A stretch of 64,000 nt of DNA from Novosphingobium sp. Leaf2. Lineage in GTDB: Bacteria; Pseudomonadota; Alphaproteobacteria; Sphingomonadales; Sphingomonadaceae. The translations under genes were made by a program, and so were the position numbers. Under the pieces are notes generated by a model, which saw nothing but the letters and a program-made list of their open reading frames with translations, was not told where the DNA came from and did no database searches. How positions within the stretch are numbered: position 1 is the first letter of the stretch; each line of letters starts with the position of its first letter. The stretch lies in NCBI RefSeq assembly GCF_001421325.1, contig NZ_LMJY01000016.1:372307-436306 (forward strand), in the 5' to 3' direction. Below, in pieces: positions 8,857 through 17,901 of this stretch.

Positions 8857-11264
8857 ATGAACACGCTTTTTCGCGCCTTCACGCTGGGCCTTCTGGGATC
8901 GAGCGCCCTTTCCGTCATGCCCGTTTGCGCCGAAGAAACGCCCGCCGTTCCCGCCGCAACGAATGCGGACGCCGAAGCGGGCCCATCTGACGCCGACCGT
9001 GGCACCGGTTCCGGCGTTGACATCATCGTCACCGCCCGTCGCCGCAACGAGCGCATCCAGGACGTGCCGGTTGCCGCCAATGCCTTTGGCGGCGAGCAAC
9101 TGGCGGCGACCCGCACGTACAACCTGCGCGACCTGCAGCAGCTCACCCCCAGCCTGGTGGTCACCAACACCAATCCGCGCAACACCAGCATCAACATTCG
9201 CGGGCTTGGCAACAACGTTTCGGTCTACAACGACGGGCTGGAGCCTGCGGTGGGCGTCTACGTTGACCAGGTCTATCTTGCACGCCCCGGACAGGCGGTG
9301 TTCGATCTGTCGGACGTCGAGCGCATCGAAGTGCTGCGCGGCCCACAGGGCACGCTGTTCGGCAAGAACACCTCGGCCGGCGCAGTGGTGGTCACGACCA
9401 ATTCGCCGAAATTCGATCCCGAAGCGGGCGGCGACATCACGGTTGGAAACTACAACTTCCGGCAGGTTCATGCCTATGCCAGCGGCGCGCTGGTGGACGA
9501 TCTGCTGGCCGCCCGCCTCTACGTTTCCAAGACCGACCGCGACGGGTACATGACCAACCGCTATGACGGCAGTGATACGCAGGACTATCATGACTTCGGC
9601 GTGCGCGGTCAGTTGCTGTTCACCCCCGCCACCAATTTCAAACTGCGGCTGATCGGCGATTACGGCCGCCAGCATTCGAAGACTGCCGCCGCCGTCCTCA
9701 CCGGCGTGCTTACGCAGTACGACAACGGCACCGCATTCCCAAACAACTATTATGCCCGCGCCGCCAGAACCGGCTACACCCCGCAGGTGATCGACCCTGC
9801 GGGCCGGCAGGTCGATGTGGACGCCAATCCGCGCTACAAGATGAACCAGTGGGGCGTCACCTCGATCGCCGATCTGACTATCCCCGGCAATACGATCACC
9901 TCGGTCACCGCCTATCGGGCGTGGAACTGGTATCCGCACAACGATGGCGATTCCACCAGCCTGGATGCCGGATCGGATTTCCACCAGAGCAACGAGCAGC
10001 AGCAGTTCAGCCAGGAACTGCGCATCGCCTCGGAAGGGACGCGCAAGGTCGATTACGTAGCGGGCCTGTATACCTGTGGCAGGCGATCGATGCCGAAGCA
10101 CTGAACGCCTATGGCAAGGACGCTGCCGCCTGGTTCGTCGCGCCCAACGTGGACCGGACCGCTGCGGCCGCTGCGCTCAACGGCTACACCATTGTCGGCC
10201 ATTCACGCCCGGTGACCAACAGCTACGCCGCCTTTGGCCAGACGATCTGGCACGTCACCCCCACGCTCGATCTCACCACCGGGCTTCGCTATACGTACGA
10301 GACGAAGACCGGATATTTCGAACAAACCGCCACCGGTGCCAGCCTGGCCGGGTTGACGCCAGCGCAGTTGGTCGCCGCGAACTCGATCCGCGCGCGGTAC
10401 GGCGTGGCGAACGCCTACACGGCCAGCACCAAGGAGGGCCGCCTGTCCGGCTCGGCGACGCTGTCGTGGAAAGTGACGCCCGACGCGCTGGTCTATGCGA
10501 CCTATGGGCGCGGCCACAAGTTCGGCGGGCTGAACCTTGCTAACATCGTCACCACCGGCGCTTTCGCCGCCGATCCGGTGATCAAGCCCGAAACCATCGA
10601 CAGCTACGAACTGGGCGTGAAGACGGCATGGTTTAACAACGCGCTGACCGCGAACCTGGCCGCATTCTGGACCAACGACAGCGATTATCAGACGACGGTG
10701 GTTGATACGGATCGCAACAACCAGTCGTATTTCACCAACGTCGGCAAGGTGCGCACGCGCGGCTTCGAGGCGGATCTGCGCGCCAGTCCTGCGCCCTGGC
10801 TTTCGCTCTATGCCTCGGGCGCGTTCACTGATGCCAAGTACGTCGATTATGCCAATGCGCCATGCCCGATCGAAGTCACCGGACAGACCACCTGCGACCT
10901 AAGCGGCAGGCGCCTGCCCGGTGTGTCGAAATGGGCCGTCTCCACCGGGGGCGAAGCGCGCCAGGCCGTGGGATCGCTGCTGGGCCGTGACAGCGAGGCG
11001 TATGTCGGCGCGGACTACAGCTATCGCTCGGACTTCAACACCACCGCCAGCTTATCTCGCTATTCACTGATCCCCGGCTATTCGCTGGTCAACGCGCGCC
11101 TCGGCGTCCGCGCACTGGATGGCATTGTGGACATCCAGGTCTGGGCCCGCAACCTGACCAACACGCTCTATTACCTGAGCCTTTCGGCGGGCACCACCGG
11201 CGCGGTGACGGGAACCCTGGGCGACCCGCGCACGTATGGCGTCACGCTGAGAACCAGGTTCTAG
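8857..11264 (+). pseudogene. TonB-dependent outer-membrane receptor with a single-base frameshift
   Basis: The N-terminal part has a signal peptide (MNTLFRAFTLGLLGSSALSV...CAEE), a TonB-box-like DIIVTARRRNERIQDVPVA and a plug domain ending in VLRGPQGTLFGKNTSAG. The barrel continues to the C-terminal GVTLRTRF. The frame breaks at about 10071: AGLY is followed by an early stop at 10104 in frame 1, while frame 3 continues LWQAIDAEALNAYGKDAAAWF to 11264. The paralogue at 43091 reads AGLYYFWQ here, so loss of one T in a TATTAC sequence explains it. Repaired, the protein would be 802 residues. Either a genuine recent mutation or a sequencing error is possible. It is divergent from the sulfatase and probably imports sulfate esters. 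Confidence 0.85.
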
Positions 11265-11496
11265 GCAACGTGGCGGAACACGGCCAGGCAGCACCCCCGG
11301 GATGTTTTTATCTGCGGGTCCGTTGAAAGGTTCGTGACAGCTTCTGGCCGTAGCTGCGCTCATGTTGCCTGCGATCTGCCCTTCCCGGCGGGGCGCAGGG
11401 TACATGAACCGCGTTTTGTGCGAGAGGCAGCATGCACAACACCTGGCAGCAGTATACTTCTGCCGACTTTTCCAACCTTGGGTCGGCTCGCGTGGA

Positions 11497-12183
11497 TCAG
11501 GCCGCCCGGCGCCATGTGCGCTTCTCGCCCTGCCGCAGCCAGCCCCGCAGCGCCTGCGTAACGGCGCCGGGCCGCTCCAGTGGCGCGAGATGGCCGCAAT
11601 CCGCGATGGTCATGAAAGTCGCGCCCGGTATCCGCGCATGGAGCGCCAGCGCATCGCTGCGCGTGCAGATGCGATCGCGATCGCCCACGGCCACCAGGGT
11701 CGGCACTGCGATTGACCCCAGCATGTCATCGATCGCGGGCCGCGCCAGCAGCGCGCGCTGCTGCCGGGCAAAGACGTCCCGGCCAATCCGGTCGGCCATG
11801 GCCTGCGCCTGCCCGCTGATCAGCGGGGTCAGCGTCGGATCGGCGAGCGGTGCGGTGGCCAGCGATCCGTGTTGCTCGGCCAGGCGAACACGGCGGTCGG
11901 ATGTGCCGCGCGTACCGATCAACGCCAGACGATCGATCCGGTCGGGTGCCTGGCGCATGATCTCCAGCGCGACATGGCCGCCCAGCCCCACACCTGCCGC
12001 CGCGAAGCGCGCGGGCGCCCGTGCCAGCACGCGCGCCGCCATCGCTGCGATGCTTTCGTCCAGCGTCAGGTCAGCCAGTTCGATCGCCGTGTCAGGCGAC
12101 AGGTCCATGATCTGGCGCGACCATAGCTGGCCATCGCACAGCATGGCGGGAAGCAGGGTGAGCGGCGTGGAACGATGGGACAT
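11497..12183 (-). CDS. Alpha/beta-hydrolase-fold protein with Gly at the nucleophile position
   Basis: The 228-residue protein has the fold's expected elements: LLPAMLCDGQLW at the first strand, a nucleophile elbow GVGLGGHVALEIM, and a C-terminal TIADCGHLAPLERPGAV with the usual His. At the elbow the normal G-x-S-x-G reads G-V-G-L-G, so the serine is replaced by Gly66. It resembles 3-oxoadipate enol-lactonase and esterase relatives. Loss of the serine suggests a non-hydrolytic or binding role, or an unusual reaction. I took the ATG at 12183; an upstream ATG at 12360 would run into the divergent LysR gene. It shares a 99-base promoter region with that LysR gene, which probably controls it. Confidence 0.75.
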   Translation of the reverse strand: MSHRSTPLTLLPAMLCDGQLWSRQIMDLSPDTAIELADLTLDESIAAMAARVLARAPARFAAAGVGLGGHVALEIMRQAPDRIDRLALIGTRGTSDRRVRLAEQHGSLATAPLADPTLTPLISGQAQAMADRIGRDVFARQQRALLARPAIDDMLGSIAVPTLVAVGDRDRICTRSDALALHARIPGATFMTIADCGHLAPLERPGAVTQALRGWLRQGEKRTWRRAA

Positions 12184-12282
12184 GGCGGTAGTCCTGACGG
12201 TTGCTGGTGACGGGGCTATCAGTATGCTGCGGCGCAACAATATGCCAATATATCGCTCGGCCATTCTCGATATGCCGGGCGT

Positions 12283-13191
12283 ATGAAGCTGGAACTGCGC
12301 CACATCCGGTATTTCCTGGCGGTCGCCGACGAACGGCACTTCACGCGCGCCGCTCAGCAATTGGGCATCGCTCAGCCGCCGCTCAGCGCGCAGATCAAGG
12401 CGCTGGAGGATGAACTGGGTGTGCGGCTATTCCATCGCGTGCCGCAAGGCGCCGTGCTGACCGAGGCGGGCATCGCCTTCCGCCGCGCGGTCGAACAGAT
12501 ACCCGGCATCGTGGAGCATGCCATCCATGCCGCGCAGCGCGCGGGACGTGGCGAAACCGGCGCCCTGCGGGTGGGCTACACCGGCTCTGCCAAATTCCAC
12601 AGCGCCGTTCCCAATGCCATCCGCCAGTTCCGTCGCCGCTGGCCCGACATCGCACTGAAGCTGGTCGAACAGAACAGCATCGATCTGGCCCGGGCGCTGG
12701 AAGACGACATGATCGACATTGCCTTCCTGCGTCCGCCATCGGTCGACAGCAGCGATGTCGTGCTGGATACGGTTGTGGACGAGGGCATGGTGCTGGTGCT
12801 GCCGGCCAGCCATGCGCTGGCGCAGTCGTCCGCCGACGCGCTGCCGCTGGCGGCGATCCGCGACGAGCCGCTGGTGCTGACAACGCCTGAGGCGGGCCGC
12901 ACCCTGTTCAACGTGGCGGTCGAGGCGTGCCGTGCCGCGGGGTTCGAGCCACTGCTAGGCCAACCCGCGCCGCAGATAGGATCGATCCTCGCGCTGGTCG
13001 CGGCCGAATTCGGCGTATCGATCGTCCCCGCCTCCATGCGCCACATGGCGCTGGACGGCATCGCCTATCGCGACATCGAGGGTGCTGAGGCCAGCGTGCG
13101 CCTGGCGCTCGCCTACCGGCGGGGCGACACGGGAATCGTTATGCGCAACTTCCTGATCGCTGCGCGGCCAGAGATGACCGCGGGGAAATAG
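12283..13191 (+). CDS. LysR-family transcriptional regulator (BenM/CatM-like)
   Basis: The 302-residue protein has the N-terminal winged helix-turn-helix (LELRHIRYFLAVADERHFTRAA, then LGIAQPPLSAQIKALEDELG) and a PBP2-type effector domain from about residue 90 (GALRVGYTGSAKFHSAVPNAI). The HFTRAAQQLGIAQPPLS variant is typical of regulators of aromatic acid catabolism such as BenM, CatM and CatR. LysR proteins usually regulate the divergent gene, here the hydrolase-fold protein at 11497-12183. The effector is unknown. Confidence 0.9.
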   Translation: MKLELRHIRYFLAVADERHFTRAAQQLGIAQPPLSAQIKALEDELGVRLFHRVPQGAVLTEAGIAFRRAVEQIPGIVEHAIHAAQRAGRGETGALRVGYTGSAKFHSAVPNAIRQFRRRWPDIALKLVEQNSIDLARALEDDMIDIAFLRPPSVDSSDVVLDTVVDEGMVLVLPASHALAQSSADALPLAAIRDEPLVLTTPEAGRTLFNVAVEACRAAGFEPLLGQPAPQIGSILALVAAEFGVSIVPASMRHMALDGIAYRDIEGAEASVRLALAYRRGDTGIVMRNFLIAARPEMTAGK

Positions 13192-13223
13192 CAGCGTGGC
13201 CGGTCAGCCCGCCCCCGATGCGA

Positions 13224-14525
13224 TCAGGCAACGAAGGGGAAGGCCAGCGCAATCATGCCCACCAGCGTCATGACCACACACACCCCGACAGCGGGTAGCA
13301 GGGTGAAGCGCTGATGGTCGGCAAGGTCGATGCCCGCCAAGCTGACGAGCAGATACGTGGACGGCACCAGCGGGCTGAGCAGATGGACCGGCTGGCCCAT
13401 CAGCGACGCGCGGGCGATCGCAATCGGCTCGACGCCATAATGGGCGCCCGCTTCGGCCAGGATCGGCAACATGCCGAAATAGAACGCGTCGTTCGAGATG
13501 AAGAAGGTGGCCGGCAGGCTAAGCAACGCGGTGATCGGCGCCATATAGGGGCCAAGCACGGGCGGGATGGCCCCGACAACTTCCTTGCTCATCGCCTCCA
13601 CCATGCCGGTGCCACCCAAAATGCCGGTGAAGATGCCCGCGGCGAAAATCAGCGAGACAACAGACAGGACATTGCCCGCGTGCGCGGAGATCCGCTCTTT
13701 CTGCTGCGCGACGCTGGGATAGTTGACGATCATGGCGATGGCGAAAGCGATCATCATCAGGACCGACAGTGGCAGCAGGCCCCACACCAGCAGGGTCAGC
13801 AACGCCACGACCAGCGCGCCGTTAAACCAGATGAGGTGCGGACGGCGCGCTTCGGGATATTGCGACACGGCCATATTGGCCGCATCGGTCGTCTCCATGA
13901 CGCTGACCTGGCCCAGGCGGCTGCGTTCCTTGCGGCCGAACCAGACAGCCAGGCCGATCAGGAACGCGAGGCCCGCGAGCATGCCAGGGATCAATGGCAG
14001 GAACAGCGTCGCCGGGTCCAGCTTGAGCGCGCTGGCGGCCCGCGCGGTGGGACCGCCCCAGGGTGTCAGGTTCATCACCCCGCTCGTCGCCATCAGAAGG
14101 CAGCAGAGATAAAGCCGGTTCATGCCGAACCGTTTGTAGAGCGGCAGCAGGGCGGCGATGGTGATGATGTACGTAGTCGATCCGTCGCCATCCAGGCTCA
14201 CGAGCGCACACAGCACCACGCTGCCGATCAGGATCAGCATCGGATCGCCATGCACGATCCGTATCAGCCGCCCGACCAGCGGATCGAACAGGCCGGTGTC
14301 GGTCATGGTCGAAAAGAACAGGATGGCGAACAGCAGCATCACGCCGGTCGGCGCCAGGTTCTTGATCCCCTCGATCATCATGTCGCCCAGCCCCGCCGAC
14401 TGCCCGGCAATCACGCCGAACACGGAAGGGATGACGATGAGCGCGACCAGCGGCGTCATCTTCTTGGTCATGATCAGGGTCATGAATGTGGCGACCATAA
14501 GGAAGCCGAGCAGGGCGAGGTTCAT
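13224..14525 (-). CDS. CitMHS-family citrate/metal:proton symporter
   Basis: This 433-residue, highly hydrophobic protein has about 12 predicted membrane segments and the CitMHS features: LALLGFLMVATFMTLIMTKKM at the N-terminus, LVSLDGDGSTTYIITIAALLPLY and GVMNLTPWGGPTARAASAL in the middle. Members import citrate or related carboxylates complexed to a divalent metal with protons through the inner membrane. It is 34 bases downstream of the porin gene and in the same operon, giving an outer plus inner membrane route. The divergent TctD/TctE-like two-component system is the likely regulator. The exact substrate (citrate, tricarballylate, aconitate) cannot be told. Confidence 0.92.
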   Translation of the reverse strand: MNLALLGFLMVATFMTLIMTKKMTPLVALIVIPSVFGVIAGQSAGLGDMMIEGIKNLAPTGVMLLFAILFFSTMTDTGLFDPLVGRLIRIVHGDPMLILIGSVVLCALVSLDGDGSTTYIITIAALLPLYKRFGMNRLYLCCLLMATSGVMNLTPWGGPTARAASALKLDPATLFLPLIPGMLAGLAFLIGLAVWFGRKERSRLGQVSVMETTDAANMAVSQYPEARRPHLIWFNGALVVALLTLLVWGLLPLSVLMMIAFAIAMIVNYPSVAQQKERISAHAGNVLSVVSLIFAAGIFTGILGGTGMVEAMSKEVVGAIPPVLGPYMAPITALLSLPATFFISNDAFYFGMLPILAEAGAHYGVEPIAIARASLMGQPVHLLSPLVPSTYLLVSLAGIDLADHQRFTLLPAVGVCVVMTLVGMIALAFPFVA

Positions 14526-14559
14526 CGCTGCGTCCTTGAAAGAACTGGAGGAATGAGGA

Positions 14560-16053
14560 TCAGAAGGTCACGCCGACGCGGGCGGAAACGGTCTGGCCGT
14601 CGTCGCTGCCGGTATAGGCGCCGGAGCGATTGTCGGTGTGCCACTGGATGCCGTTCAGCTGGAAGCGCGTGAAGCTGTTGAGATACCAGTTGACGCCCAG
14701 CGTCGCGGCCCAGCCATCGCCGCCCAGGATCAGGTCGGTGTAGTCGAGATTTTCATAGCGCGCGGTCAGCTCGATCGCGCCGGTCCCACCGCTGAGCACC
14801 GGATCAAGCACTTTGGGCTGGCCGAAGCTGCCGAGGCGCGGGTTGTAGGGGGGCAGCTCGCCGGTCAGGAAAAGGCCGGTGGACACGCTCCACGCCTTGC
14901 TCTTGAAATCGGGTCGCCCAGCGTCGAGCCGCGCAATGCGCTGGCCCGCCTCGCCCATCACCCACAGGCCGCCGGTATAGCCGCCCAGTTCGACGCCATA
15001 ACCGGTGGTCGACCGGCCACCCAGCAGTTCGCCCGTACTCACCCGAACCGCACCGTTGAACCGTCCGCCAATCACGGTGTTGCGCGTCAACGTCGTCGCT
15101 GCAGAAGACAGCGCTTCGTCGAAGCCCCACAGGCCGACATGCAGAAGCGATGTGTCGGTCTTGATCGGGTTCCAGTGCGCGCGCGCCGACACGGTGCGGC
15201 TGTCGTTGGTCGCCTGCTCCCCATCGACCCGGTCACCGGTGACCGCGACCGAAGCGTGCCAGTTCGGCCCGAACATCCGGCCCATGATACCGATGCCATA
15301 GAATCCGCGCTGCGGAATGATCGCGGTCGATACCGTGCTGCGCTCCAGGAACGGCGTGGAGTCGGACCCCGTGCTGCCCTCGAAACTGCGATCGTTGAAC
15401 AGATGGCCGACGCGCACGTCATAATCGATCTTGTTGCTGATCTTGTTGCGCCAGCCCATGAAAGCGGTGACGATATCGACCTCGTTTTCGGAGAAGTCGG
15501 TTTCGAATTGATAGAAGAAGTGCGGCCCGACGCCCCCTTCCAGGCCCAGGCGGAGCGCGCGCATGCCCGTCGTGGTGGTGTTGCGGCCTTGGTATTTCGA
15601 TCCCCCGGTCGAACTGACGTCCACCAGGATGCGCCCGCGTGGCTTGTAGGTGAACACGCCATCGGCAGACCGGAACACCGGCAGGCCCGCACCCCATTCA
15701 GTCTTGAGGCCGACTTCGTTCGCGGCGATGGCGCGCGCCTGTGCCACGTCGATGTCGGCGGGGCCGGGCGGCACGATCTGCGGCGCGAACGGGCTGACTT
15801 TCAGGGGCGGTGCGGCCTCTCGCTGCGCCATTTGCGGCGCGGGAGTGGGCGCGGGTGCGGATTGGGCCGCGGCCATGGCGGCATTGTGCCCTTCCAGCTT
15901 GTCGAGCCGGGCCTTCAGCGTCGCGATCTGTGCGGCCTGTGCGCGCACCAGGTCAGCCAGATCGGCGTTGGTGAGCGCCTCGGCCGCCAGTGCGGGTGTA
16001 GCAGCGATCAGTGCCAGCGCGGCGCAACCGCCGCGCAGGAGGGAAGATGTCAT
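14560..16053 (-). CDS. Outer-membrane porin, OprP/OprO family
   Basis: The 497-residue protein has a signal peptide (SSLLRGGCAALALIAATPALAAEA). A short coiled-coil follows (LVRAQAAQIATLKARLDKLEG) of the kind that trimerises such porins, then a 16-strand-like barrel with FSENEVDIVTAFMGWRNK and YDVRVGHLFNDRSFEG. The C-terminus is SARVGVTF, ending in aromatic Phe as outer-membrane barrels do. OprP-type porins are anion selective, which suits carboxylate uptake with the adjacent CitMHS permease. Its start overlaps the stop of the binding-protein gene by four bases (ATGA), so the three genes are one operon. Confidence 0.88.
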   Translation of the reverse strand: MTSSLLRGGCAALALIAATPALAAEALTNADLADLVRAQAAQIATLKARLDKLEGHNAAMAAAQSAPAPTPAPQMAQREAAPPLKVSPFAPQIVPPGPADIDVAQARAIAANEVGLKTEWGAGLPVFRSADGVFTYKPRGRILVDVSSTGGSKYQGRNTTTTGMRALRLGLEGGVGPHFFYQFETDFSENEVDIVTAFMGWRNKISNKIDYDVRVGHLFNDRSFEGSTGSDSTPFLERSTVSTAIIPQRGFYGIGIMGRMFGPNWHASVAVTGDRVDGEQATNDSRTVSARAHWNPIKTDTSLLHVGLWGFDEALSSAATTLTRNTVIGGRFNGAVRVSTGELLGGRSTTGYGVELGGYTGGLWVMGEAGQRIARLDAGRPDFKSKAWSVSTGLFLTGELPPYNPRLGSFGQPKVLDPVLSGGTGAIELTARYENLDYTDLILGGDGWAATLGVNWYLNSFTRFQLNGIQWHTDNRSGAYTGSDDGQTVSARVGVTF

Positions 16054-17138
16054 CGGCTTCGGGCTCCGGAAGTAAGGATCGCATTCCAGTCGCGCAGGAA
16101 GCGCTGGCGCTTGAGGCGGTCGAGATTGACGAGAAGCTGGGGCCCGACCCGGATCGGGCGAACCTGCGCGGCGGGCAGGCGACGGCTGCGGATATCGGTG
16201 CGCACTGGCCAGAGGCTGTGCTGGGCGAGCAGCGACTGCCCCTGGCGCGAGAGCAGGAAATCCAGGAACAGCTTCGCCGCAGCGGGATGCCGCGCATTGC
16301 GCGCGATGAAGGCAACGCGTGAGGTGACGATCGTATAGTCCTGCGGAAAGATCACGCCGATCCTGGGATCGTGCCGCGCCCGCTCCAGCGCGTAGGAGCC
16401 GATGACGTTATAGGCGATCGCCTGCCGCCCTTCGGCCACGGCGCGCAACATGGGCTCCGTCGTGCTAGCGAGCACCAGCCGGGTTGCCGCCATCGCTTCA
16501 ACCAGCGAGCGGGTATCGCGCGTGATTGCGAAATCCTCGGCCAAGTAGAGATAGCCGACATTCGAGCGTGCCGGATCGAAAGTCGTGACCTTGCCCGTCA
16601 GCGTCTTGCGATCGCGCCGCAGCAGCGCTTCGAGCGCGGCATGGGTGCGCGGCGCGCGCGCGTCGGGGATCGCTTTTCTGTTGTAGGCATAGCCGATCGG
16701 CTCGGCCGTGACGCCGAAACCCATATTCTTCCACACCGCCGATGCGGGCAAAGCCGGCTTTTCCGGGCTGGCATAGGCTTGCGCGAATCCGTCGTTGATC
16801 AGCTTGCCCTGCAGGTCCATCGCCGACGACCAGACAAGGTCGGCCGAAGGCTTCCGCCCCCGCGTTTCGACAACGAAGCGGCGCGCAATCTCGGTCGAGC
16901 CCAAGTCCGCGTAACGCACGGTGACGCCGGGGTAGCGGCGCTGGAAGGCACGGATGATCGGGGCAACCTCGGCCTGGTCGGCATTGGCGTAGATGCTCAC
17001 CTGCCTCTCGGCGCGCGCGTCGGCGATCAGCTGGTCGTAGGAGCGGGGATAGCCGGTCGGGCGCTGCTGCGCGATCGCCGGGACGCCCGGCATCGACAGG
17101 CTTGCCACCATCGCTATCTTCAGAATAACCCTTGGCAT
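16050..17138 (-). CDS. Periplasmic solute-binding protein (ferric/family 1-like) with the carboxylate operon
   Basis: The 362-residue protein starts with a signal peptide (RVILKIAMVASLSMPGVPAIAQQ). It continues as a class II periplasmic binding protein: QVSIYANADQAEVAPIIRAFQRRYPGVTVRYADLGST, then GYAYNRKAIPDARAP and VIGSYALERARHDPRIGVIFPQDYT. The fold resembles AfuA/FbpA-type iron and phosphonate/thiamine-binding proteins rather than TctC. No ABC permease or ATPase is nearby. Standing first in an operon with a porin and a CitMHS carrier, and divergent from a two-component system, it may present ligand to the sensor kinase instead of to a transporter. That role is inference. Confidence 0.82.
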   Translation of the reverse strand: MPRVILKIAMVASLSMPGVPAIAQQRPTGYPRSYDQLIADARAERQVSIYANADQAEVAPIIRAFQRRYPGVTVRYADLGSTEIARRFVVETRGRKPSADLVWSSAMDLQGKLINDGFAQAYASPEKPALPASAVWKNMGFGVTAEPIGYAYNRKAIPDARAPRTHAALEALLRRDRKTLTGKVTTFDPARSNVGYLYLAEDFAITRDTRSLVEAMAATRLVLASTTEPMLRAVAEGRQAIAYNVIGSYALERARHDPRIGVIFPQDYTIVTSRVAFIARNARHPAAAKLFLDFLLSRQGQSLLAQHSLWPVRTDIRSRRLPAAQVRPIRVGPQLLVNLDRLKRQRFLRDWNAILTSGARSR

Positions 17139-17169
17139 CGCTCCATCTCCTCACTTTCCGTCTCTACGT

Positions 17170-17184
17170 TCGGATAAGATCCGA
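17170..17184. promoter_or_regulatory. Inverted repeat TCGGAT-AAG-ATCCGA between the carboxylate operon and the two-component genes
   Basis: Two exact 6-base arms around a 3-base spacer lie in the 106-base divergent promoter region, 32 bases from the binding-protein start and 61 from the response-regulator start. The position suits an operator of the adjacent OmpR-class regulator, although those proteins more often bind direct repeats. This is a prediction from symmetry only. Confidence 0.35.
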
Positions 17185-17244
17185 GGGTGGGATACGAAGG
17201 GAACCTGTCATCAACCTTTCAGCATCCGGTGCCCTATCCGCATT

Positions 17245-17901
17245 TTGATCATCGAAGACGACGCGGCCCTGGCGCGCAGCATATCGGCCCTGCTGCGCGC
17301 GGGCGGCCATGCTGTCGACCATGTGGCCACGGGCGAAGATGCCCTGTCGGTCGTCGGCGGCGAGCCTTACGCGCTGGTGATCCTGGACGTGGGACTGCCC
17401 GACATCGACGGGTTCACGGTGCTGGCCGAGATGCGCCGGCGCGGCTCACGCGTCCCGGTGCTGATGCTCACGGCGCGCGACGCGCTGGACGACAGGGTGC
17501 GCGGACTGGACCTGGGTGCCGACGATTATCTGCGCAAGCCGTTCGAACCGGAAGAACTGGAGGCCCGCGCGCGGGCACTGGGCCGGCGGCGTGGAGGCGA
17601 TCCAACGCCCGAGATCACTGTCGGTGCGCTGACCATCAATCGCTCAACGGGCATGGCGGACGTTTCGGGTCGCCCGCTGGACCTGCGCCGCCGCGAGTTT
17701 TCGGTGCTGGAGGCGCTTGCCACCCGCGCCGGTCAGGTGGTGCCGCGCGAACTGCTGATCGGGGAGGTCTTCGGGTTCGACGAGCCGGTCGGCGGCAATG
17801 CGATCGAAGTGCATGTCACGCGGCTGCGGGGCAAGCTGGCGCCCGACGGCCCGGGCATCCGTACCGTGCGCGGTGTTGGCTATATGCTAGATGCCAGCTG
17901 A
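17245..17901 (+). CDS. OmpR-family response regulator, TctD-like
   Basis: The receiver domain (residues 1-115) has the acidic pocket IIEDD, the phospho-acceptor Asp48 in LVILDVGLPD, Thr in LMLTARD and Lys in LRKPF. A winged-helix DNA-binding domain follows (ITVGALTINRS...VHVTRLRGKL...RTVRGVGYML). It resembles TctD, which activates tricarboxylate transport genes. The start is uncertain: TTG at 17245 is the first recognised start, but the upstream codons ATC CGC ATT would complete the usual first strand (IRILIIEDD), so a rare ATC or ATT start is possible. It overlaps the kinase gene and is divergent from the carboxylate transport operon. Confidence 0.9.
   Translation: MIIEDDAALARSISALLRAGGHAVDHVATGEDALSVVGGEPYALVILDVGLPDIDGFTVLAEMRRRGSRVPVLMLTARDALDDRVRGLDLGADDYLRKPFEPEELEARARALGRRRGGDPTPEITVGALTINRSTGMADVSGRPLDLRRREFSVLEALATRAGQVVPRELLIGEVFGFDEPVGGNAIEVHVTRLRGKLAPDGPGIRTVRGVGYMLDAS

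Noticed and set aside
8670..9215. N-terminal extension of the sulfatase beyond 8669
   Set aside because: The extra residues overlap the divergent TonB gene and the palindrome and have no sulfatase character. The signal peptide begins after the GTG at 8669.
10060..10085. Programmed frameshift in the TonB receptor
   Set aside because: No slippery heptamer or downstream pseudoknot-like element is seen. The simplest explanation is loss of one T.
8749..10101. Long minus-strand open frame opposite the TonB receptor
   Set aside because: It is a GC-rich antisense shadow. The plus strand has clear signal peptide, plug and barrel motifs, and the minus-strand translation resembles no family. The same applies to long frames opposite the CitMHS gene (13314-14672), the porin (14638-16338), the TonB receptor at 43091 (43796-45382) and others.
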